NCBI RefSeq assembly: GCF_042432495.1
Contig: NZ_JBHLXC010000002.1
Span: forward strand, 186,001-250,000
DNA: 64,000 bases
Direction: 5' to 3'
DNA from: Pseudochelatococcus lubricantis
GTDB taxonomy: Bacteria; Pseudomonadota; Alphaproteobacteria; Rhizobiales; Beijerinckiaceae
Shown: positions 62,791 through 64,000 of the stretch, piece after piece
Layout of the letters: each line of letters begins with the position of its first letter
How positions within the stretch are numbered: position 1 is the first letter of the stretch
Notes under the pieces: model-generated
Databases searched by the model: none
Seen by the model: only the letters and a program-made list of their open reading frames with translations
What the model was told of the DNA's origin: nothing
Translations under genes and position numbers: made by a program

Positions 62791-63041
62791 GGGAGATCTC
62801 CTTGTGTCGGGGGAAATTCGCGCGCGAGCAGCTCGCGCAGCATCTCGGCGACGGTGACGCCGTGCCGGAAGGCGGTGATCTTGATGCGGCCGCGCAATTC
62901 GGGCGTGATGTCGATGGTCAGCCGGGCGGTGTAGGTGCCAATGTCTTCCTTGCGAGCCGTCGACGCATCGGTGGCCTTGATCCAGCTTTCGGGATCGGCA
63001 GGCCGGGTCGCAAAGCCTTTGCGGGCCGGGCGCTCGCTCAT
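62787..63041 (-). CDS. Ribbon-helix-helix-like small protein of the parA unit
   Basis: An 84-residue protein. A basic N-terminus precedes TYTARLTIDITPELRGRIKITAFRHG, with VTVAEMLRELLAREF, an RHH-type DNA-binding pattern. It overlaps both neighbours by 4 bases. It may be the DNA-binding partner of ParA, as in compact partition loci, though a methyltransferase gene lies between them here. Confidence 0.82.
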   Translation of the reverse strand: MSERPARKGFATRPADPESWIKATDASTARKEDIGTYTARLTIDITPELRGRIKITAFRHGVTVAEMLRELLAREFPPTQGDLP

Positions 63042-63781
63042 GACGTGGCCCTCCCGTCGAACGGCAGCACCGTGGCGATCCGGGCGCGGGCCTTCTCTGC
63101 CATGCCGGGATCGATTTCGCAGCCGAGGTAACGGCGGCCGGTCAGCCGGCAGGCTTCACCGGCCGCGCCCGATCCCGCGAACCAGTCGCCGACAAGCCCG
63201 CTCTCCGGGCAGCTTGTGCGGATGAGGATTTCGAGGAGAGCGGCCGGCTTTTCGGTCGGATGGATCGCGCGACCGTGGCAGTTGCGCACATAGATGACGG
63301 AGCGCATGAGGCGTGGTCCGCCATCACGGCTGACATAGTGACCGGCGTCGATATGGCCGGTATGCGGTGGGCGCTGCTTGCGCCGTTCCGTGCGCGCTGT
63401 CGCATCGGGCGTGGTCTGGACGACGTTGTGGATGTCCCGCCAGGGCGTCTCGGCCGGATAGAACTGAACTGCCAACTCATGGACGCGCTTGAAGCGATCG
63501 GCATGGAAACCGGAGCCGTTCTGCTTTTCCCAGACGATCTCCTGTGCCAGCCGGAACCCGGCGTCAGCGAACTGGTCGGCGGTCGCCATGAAATGGCGAA
63601 GCGAGCCGAACACCCAGAGCGACCCGGTGGGGGCTAGCGCCGCGCGGGCGAGCGCGATCCAGCCATCCATGCGGCTATCCCAGGCGAGCGAGGTGTCGCC
63701 ATAGGGCGGATCGGCGAGGATCAGGTCGTAAGGGCCGTGCGCGGGCATGAGGTCGCGGCAATCGCCGGTGAGGATGGTCAT
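63038..63781 (-). CDS. Site-specific DNA-methyltransferase (N6-adenine/N4-cytosine)
   Basis: A 247-residue amino-methyltransferase. The catalytic motif is ILADPPYGDTSLAWD near the N-terminus and the AdoMet motif VGDWFAGSGAAGEAC is near the C-terminus, the order of beta-class enzymes. HPTEKPAALLEILI is also typical. No restriction enzyme is adjacent, so it is an orphan methylase that may protect or regulate the element. Overlaps parA and the RHH gene by 4 bases. Confidence 0.92.
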   Translation of the reverse strand: MTILTGDCRDLMPAHGPYDLILADPPYGDTSLAWDSRMDGWIALARAALAPTGSLWVFGSLRHFMATADQFADAGFRLAQEIVWEKQNGSGFHADRFKRVHELAVQFYPAETPWRDIHNVVQTTPDATARTERRKQRPPHTGHIDAGHYVSRDGGPRLMRSVIYVRNCHGRAIHPTEKPAALLEILIRTSCPESGLVGDWFAGSGAAGEACRLTGRRYLGCEIDPGMAEKARARIATVLPFDGRATS

Positions 63782-64000
63782 GATGCGATCCTCCCGACAC
63801 CGAGCCGGTCGATTTCGTCCGCAAGCGCCGCGATCTCGCGGGCGGCGGGCGTGTCGTCATCGAGTTCCGAGACGAGGCGGCCGGACTGCACCGCGACGGC
63901 GAAGGCGATGCGCTGTCCGATGGTATTGGAGAGTGCCGGCGGGTCGTGGTCGGCCAGCGTTTCGGCTATCTCACGCGCCAGAACGGTGCGGGGGCCGCAT
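63778..64000 (-). CDS. parA: ParA-family partition ATPase, C-terminal part (cut by window edge)
   Basis: The last 73 codons of a gene entering from the right edge: RTVLAREIAETL, TIGQRIAFAVAVQSGRLVSE, LDDDTPAAREIAALADEIDR. This matches the C-terminal helices of ParA proteins from Trb ICEs. The Walker motifs lie outside the window. Its stop overlaps the methyltransferase start by ATGA. Confidence 0.75.
   Translation of the reverse strand, partial: CGPRTVLAREIAETLADHDPPALSNTIGQRIAFAVAVQSGRLVSELDDDTPAAREIAALADEIDRLGVGRIAS

Overview
The window suggests a high-GC alphaproteobacterium of the order Hyphomicrobiales (Rhizobiales). The evidence is the cvpA-purF-SDR-guaA block, the cold-shock/IF-1-like pair, the DUF2274/DUF736/DUF2840-marked Trb conjugation module and the ACR3-ArsH-ArsO arsenic genes. 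The genus cannot be fixed from the sequence. The window has two parts. Positions 1-9040 are ordinary chromosome: cvpA, purF, an SDR, guaA, a cold-shock protein, an IF-1-like protein, a TerB-like protein, a GNAT and a 2-hydroxyacid dehydrogenase. A tRNA-Gly(GCC) gene follows at 9041-9115. From there to the right edge the content is accessory and looks like one end and most of an integrative and conjugative element (ICE). The integrase and the second attachment site are not in the window.

Cargo, left to right: (i) 9361-17637, a metal module. It holds a broken His-rich YVTN beta-propeller gene, a P1B-4 type metal ATPase, a cytochrome b561-like protein and a PepSY protein, a response regulator/histidine kinase pair, and chromate genes chrA and rhodanese-chrB. 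(ii) 17962-22168, a copper module: a small Cys-rich secreted protein, a Tat-exported multicopper oxidase and a CPH-type P1B ATPase with a His-rich N-terminus. (iii) 22685-23857, an orphan acyl-CoA-dehydrogenase-fold flavoprotein in a more AT-rich stretch. (iv) 24150-38986, an arsenic/phosphate island. It has an ArsR-ArsC fusion, pstSCAB plus a second pstS, arsC, two arsR genes, a flavoprotein with a Cys-rich tail and an ArsK-like MFS exporter. Opposite these run arsR-arsC(LMW)-arsC(Trx)-acr3-arsH-arsO. (v) 39314-42168, a CoA-disulfide-reductase-like flavoprotein translationally coupled to a LuxR regulator, followed by a LuxI synthase.

The transfer module occupies 43398-64000, nearly all on the minus strand. 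In transcription order it reads parA (cut by the window edge), DNA methyltransferase, RHH protein, DUF2840, TraF-type peptidase, DUF736, lytic transglycosylase, [IS66 element], relaxase (DUF3363), traG, copG-like, trbBCDEJ, trbK-like, trbL, trbF, trbG, trbI, DUF2274. Many adjacent genes overlap by 4 bases (ATGA), so the module is translationally coupled. A complete IS66-family element (57536-60493, 8-bp target duplication) sits between the lytic transglycosylase and the relaxase.

Working model: arsenate entering by phosphate uptake is reduced by several ArsC enzymes and the arsenite exported by ACR3 and the ArsK-like protein. The extra Pst system probably maintains phosphate uptake under arsenate. 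Separate ATPases, oxidase and ChrA handle Cu, Co/Fe/Zn-type ions and chromate. The LuxR/LuxI pair at the cargo/transfer boundary is a candidate population-density switch for transfer.
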